8,842 nt of DNA, from positions 1 through 8,842 of the forward strand of contig JAOZNY010000122.1 of the NCBI GenBank assembly GCA_029933565.1. The letters are read 5' to 3'. The translations under genes and the position numbers were made by a program. This document shows positions 6,747 through 8,842 of this stretch, in pieces. Numbering within the stretch: position 1 is the stretch's first letter; each line of letters opens with the position of its first letter. The notes under the pieces are model-generated. The model had not been told where the DNA came from. It was given only the letters and a program-made list of their open reading frames with translations, and did no database searches. Source of the DNA: Bacteroidales bacterium (GTDB lineage: Bacteria; Bacteroidota; Bacteroidia; Bacteroidales; F082).

Positions 6747-7613
6747 TCATCTCACAAAATTAACTAATTTACTATTTAATTGCAAAGTTGTTTTAAGGTT
6801 TTGAACTTCCAGCCCTGTCTCAATTTCATTTTCCTCACAATAATCAGTAAGTGTACTTAAAGGCAGGTTTCCAATAAGTTCTTTACCTGTCATGGGGCAA
6901 CCACCCAAGCCTCCAAGAACAGTATCGAAACGCCTCACCCCTGTTTTATAAGCTGCATCTATTTTTTCTATGGCGGTTTCCTTACGCGAATGTAAATGCA
7001 ATCCAAATTCAATTTCAGGAAATTGTTTTATCAAAGAAGTAAATACTTTTCCGATTTCCTCAGGGCTTGCTTCACCCATAATATCAGATACTGGTAATAT
7101 TTTTATTCCTTTCGAAAGGAATTTATTTGTCCAAAAATGCAATACCTCCAAACTCCATTCATCGCCGTAAGGGTTGCCAAATCCCATTGAGAGATAAGGC
7201 AACAACTGTTTATTATTTTTTATACAAATGTTTTGTAAAAAGTCGATGGTTTTTTCGGCTTCATCAAAACCTTGGTTTATGTTTTTCTTTAAAAAAGTTT
7301 CGGAAACTGAAAATGGAAAAATTAAATCGTTAATCACTTCAAAATCCATTGCCTTTTTGCCACCACTTTTGTTAGCAACGAGAACTGCAATGCGCGATCT
7401 TGTTTTGGAATAATCAAGTTTCTCAAGCAGTTCAATAGTATCAGCCATTTGCGGAATTGCCTTTGGAGAAACCAAACTTCCAACCTCAACAGTGTGAAAA
7501 CCACAATTCAACAATAAATTGATAAATTCAATTTTTTTTTGAGTAGGAATAAATTCCGCAATACCCTGAAAACCATCGCGGGGAGTTTCCAGTATTTTTA
7601 TTTCCGGAGTCAA
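6747..7613 (-). CDS. Hydroxymethylglutaryl-CoA lyase-like enzyme
   Basis: This is a 288-residue protein of the HMG-CoA lyase branch of the HMGL-like TIM barrels. These cleave HMG-CoA to acetoacetate and acetyl-CoA in leucine breakdown. The substrate-binding Arg12-Asp13 sits in ETPRDGFQGI (9-18). SPKAIPQM (49-56), SMGFGNPYGDEW (142-153), the metal ligands HLH (206-208) and the glycine loop GLGGCP with catalytic-type Cys239 are present. The loop reads GGCPMTGKELIGN, as in Bacteroidota HMG-CoA lyases, instead of the GGCPYAxGASGN of the mitochondrial enzyme. No ATG fits. The first possible TTG (7643) lies inside a perfect -7 promoter box, so TTG 7613, giving MTPEIKILETPRDG and the family's usual length, is preferred. 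A related acyl-CoA lyase or another HMGL-like carboligase cannot be excluded. Confidence 0.85.
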   Translation of the reverse strand: MTPEIKILETPRDGFQGIAEFIPTQKKIEFINLLLNCGFHTVEVGSLVSPKAIPQMADTIELLEKLDYSKTRSRIAVLVANKSGGKKAMDFEVINDLIFPFSVSETFLKKNINQGFDEAEKTIDFLQNICIKNNKQLLPYLSMGFGNPYGDEWSLEVLHFWTNKFLSKGIKILPVSDIMGEASPEEIGKVFTSLIKQFPEIEFGLHLHSRKETAIEKIDAAYKTGVRRFDTVLGGLGGCPMTGKELIGNLPLSTLTDYCEENEIETGLEVQNLKTTLQLNSKLVNFVR

Positions 7614-7640
7614 GGTTTTATCTTTTAAAAATTCAATTAA

Positions 7641-7648
7641 CAAAAATA
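7641..7648 (-). promoter_or_regulatory. -7 promoter box for the HMG-CoA lyase-like gene
   Basis: On the minus strand this reads TATTTTTG, a full match to TAnnTTTG. An imperfect -33 candidate, TTCG, lies 17 nt upstream. The box ends 27 nt before the TTG start at 7613 and rules out TTG 7643 as a sensible start. Confidence 0.5.
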
Positions 7649-7687
7649 GGTTAAAAACAGCATCACGAATAAATCATCCTTTCATTG

Positions 7688-7695
7688 TAACTTTG
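7688..7695 (+). promoter_or_regulatory. -7 promoter box for the ECF sigma factor operon
   Basis: TAACTTTG is a full match to the Bacteroidota -7 consensus and lies 27 nt before the ATG at 7723. It faces away from the lyase promoter, with 39 bp between the two boxes. No good TTTG -33 box was found, which would fit an ECF-dependent or activated promoter as well as a housekeeping one. Confidence 0.5.
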
Positions 7696-7722
7696 CACAA
7701 ATCGCATCGTCTCCTTTCTGAA

Positions 7723-8232
7723 ATGTCGAAAACTATATTTGAAAATAAAATAATGCCGGTTAGTCAAAAAATGTATCGGTATGCTCTTTCGATACTTAAG
7801 GATAGCGACACAGCAAAGGATGTTGTACAGGAGTGTTTACTTAAAATTTGGAAAAAGCGAAACTTGCTTTCAGACATTAACAGCCACGAATCGTGGGCAC
7901 TACGAATTACTCGCAACCAATGCTACGACTGGGTAAAAACAAATAGGTTTACCATTGAGGCCGATTCGGCCAAACTAATTTCGGTGAGTGATGAAACTGA
8001 CCACCAATCTATTTTAAACGACAGCAAGGTTTGGCTCGATAAAATTATGGCTACACTATCTCAAAAAAATCGTGAAATTTTTCACCTGAGAGAAGTTGAA
8101 GAATTTACATATCAGGAAATTGCTGATATTATGTCGTTAAGCCTGTCAGATGTAAAAGTTTCGGTTCATCGTAGCCGACAAAAAATAAGGTCTTCATTTC
8201 AAAAAATAGAAGGATATGGAATCGCAAATTAA
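7723..8232 (+). CDS. ECF-type RNA polymerase sigma factor
   Basis: This 169-residue ECF (group IV) sigma factor has only regions 2 and 4. Region 2 spans about 10-76, with KDVVQECLLKIWKKR (32-46) and the promoter-melting helix WALRITRNQCYDWVKTNR (58-75). Region 4 spans about 104-158, with LSQKNREIFHLREVEEFTYQ (112-131) and the helix-turn-helix EIADIMSLSLSDVKVSVHRSR (132-152). The frame is open from TTG 7693, but that codon lies in the -7 box, so ATG 7723 is the start. Its end overlaps the next gene by 17 bp, the usual arrangement of an ECF sigma with its regulator. The target genes and the signal are not visible here. Confidence 0.93.
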   Translation: MSKTIFENKIMPVSQKMYRYALSILKDSDTAKDVVQECLLKIWKKRNLLSDINSHESWALRITRNQCYDWVKTNRFTIEADSAKLISVSDETDHQSILNDSKVWLDKIMATLSQKNREIFHLREVEEFTYQEIADIMSLSLSDVKVSVHRSRQKIRSSFQKIEGYGIAN

Positions 8233-8641
8233 AGAACTAAAACAAAAGTATTGGGAAGGCAGTTCTACTATCGAGGAAGAAAAACTGCTTAAACAACTAC
8301 TTAAAAAAGAAAACAAAACTGATGCTGAATCAAGTTTCTTTACAGAAATTGCTATGCGAAAATCTGTTGAAACGCCTGAAGAATTTTCACATCCCAAAAG
8401 CAAAAACAGAATCCTCTGGCAGTTAACTTCTGTTGCTGCAACTGTAGCAATCCTCATTGCTTTGGCCATTGGCTTTAATAATTCAAGCAATAATAACCAA
8501 TTTGCAATCGACGATCCACAGCAGGCATACGAAATTAGTCAACAGGCTTTAATGCTGGTTTCTTCTAAACTCAACAAAGGAAAAAACTATTCAGCAAGAA
8601 TGGATAAAATAAATGAAGTAAAAAATATGGTTTCGAAATAG
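8216..8641 (+). CDS. Putative anti-sigma factor, single-pass membrane protein
   Basis: This 141-residue protein overlaps the sigma gene by 17 bp. The N-terminal cytoplasmic part (1-65) is charged and helical, with LKQKYWEGSSTIEEEKLLKQLL (8-29). That opening is common in Bacteroidota anti-sigma-like partners. One membrane helix spans about 66-88 (ILWQLTSVAATVAILIALAIGF). The outer part is short, Asn-rich, then a helix with DDPQQAYEISQQALMLVSSKLNKG (99-122). There is no Cys, so the HxxxCxxC zinc anti-sigma domain is absent and sigma sequestration would have to use another interface. The anti-sigma role is inferred from position, topology and N-terminal pattern. In similar operons a further membrane-stress protein often follows, but none is encoded in the remaining 200 bp. 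Confidence 0.75.
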   Translation: MESQIKELKQKYWEGSSTIEEEKLLKQLLKKENKTDAESSFFTEIAMRKSVETPEEFSHPKSKNRILWQLTSVAATVAILIALAIGFNNSSNNNQFAIDDPQQAYEISQQALMLVSSKLNKGKNYSARMDKINEVKNMVSK

Positions 8642-8842
8642 GAGTCAGGAAATTAAAATAATAAAGTTGTTAAAAGTTAAAGGAAATAAGTTAAAAAAAT
8701 TGTAAAAATGATTAAATTATTAATGACACACCCCTTATTCCCCTCTCAAGATGGGAGTTATCGGAAATCAATTTTTCAATTTTAAACTACGAGATATTCA
8801 AATTTAACAACTTCAATAAATAACATTTAACAATAAATAAAA
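8642..8842. other. AT-rich 3' flank, no gene seen
   Basis: These 201 bp are very AT-rich with repeated GTTAAA-like stretches (8667-8695). Around 8732-8762 a G/C-rich island, ACACCCCTTATTCCCCTCTC followed by AAGATGGGAGTTAT, looks like a decayed palindrome whose arms pair only partly. The only ATG-started frame (8708, 25 codons) is not credible. No T-tract terminator is apparent. The last 60 bp could be the leader of a gene outside the window. Confidence 0.5.

Noticed and set aside
7228..7413. Plus-strand open frames (including 6970-7170 and 7127-7333) inside the lyase gene.
   Set aside because: They are shadows of the minus-strand gene, with no motifs of their own.
8732..8762. Possible rho-independent terminator after the sigma operon, at the CCCCTCTC...GATGGGAG island.
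   Set aside because: The arms pair only partly (mismatches and a tiny loop) and no T-run follows.
8708..8785. Short open frame of 25 codons near the right end.
   Set aside because: It runs through the decayed palindrome-like island, shows no coding signal and has no conserved look.

Overview
The window looks like chromosomal DNA from an AT-rich member of the Bacteroidota. Four things point there. Candidate promoters fit the phylum's -7 box (TAnnTTTG) and lack convincing Shine-Dalgarno sites. Lipoproteins are common. The HMG-CoA-lyase-like protein has the Bacteroidota glycine loop (GLGGCPMTGKELIGN). An ECF sigma factor is followed by a Cys-free, single-pass putative anti-sigma. Genus and species cannot be set from this stretch.

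Layout, left to right. (1) The 3' two thirds of polA (DNA polymerase I) runs in from outside the window and ends at 1508. (2) A 258-bp spacer with GTT/AAC-rich repeats leads into a ROK-family sugar kinase or regulator-like protein (1767-2852). (3) A diheme cytochrome c peroxidase lipoprotein (2910-3974) converges on a small lipoprotein of unknown function on the minus strand (3986-4438). (4) A 350-bp intergenic region (4439-4788) is mostly a tandem array of about 110-120 bp palindromic repeat units. (5) A two-gene unit follows: a metallo-beta-lactamase-fold hydrolase (4789-5634) and cutC (5637-6386), 2 nt apart. (6) On the minus strand lie an 83-residue protein of unknown function (6378-6629), whose end overlaps the end of cutC, and a hydroxymethylglutaryl-CoA lyase-like enzyme (6747-7613). 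(7) Divergent from the lyase, an ECF sigma factor (7723-8232) overlaps a membrane-anchored putative anti-sigma partner (8216-8641). (8) The last 200 bp are AT-rich and hold no gene I can support.

The genes do not form one pathway. They read as housekeeping and metabolic genes (DNA repair and replication, sugar phosphorylation, peroxide detoxification, leucine/ketone-body carbon flow) plus one regulatory pair. The coupled units supported by spacing are the MBL hydrolase with cutC and the sigma factor with its putative anti-sigma. I found no CRISPR array, transposase, tRNA, rRNA, phage gene or defence island. The most unusual structure is the non-coding palindromic repeat array at 4494-4757. 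The protein content is otherwise ordinary.
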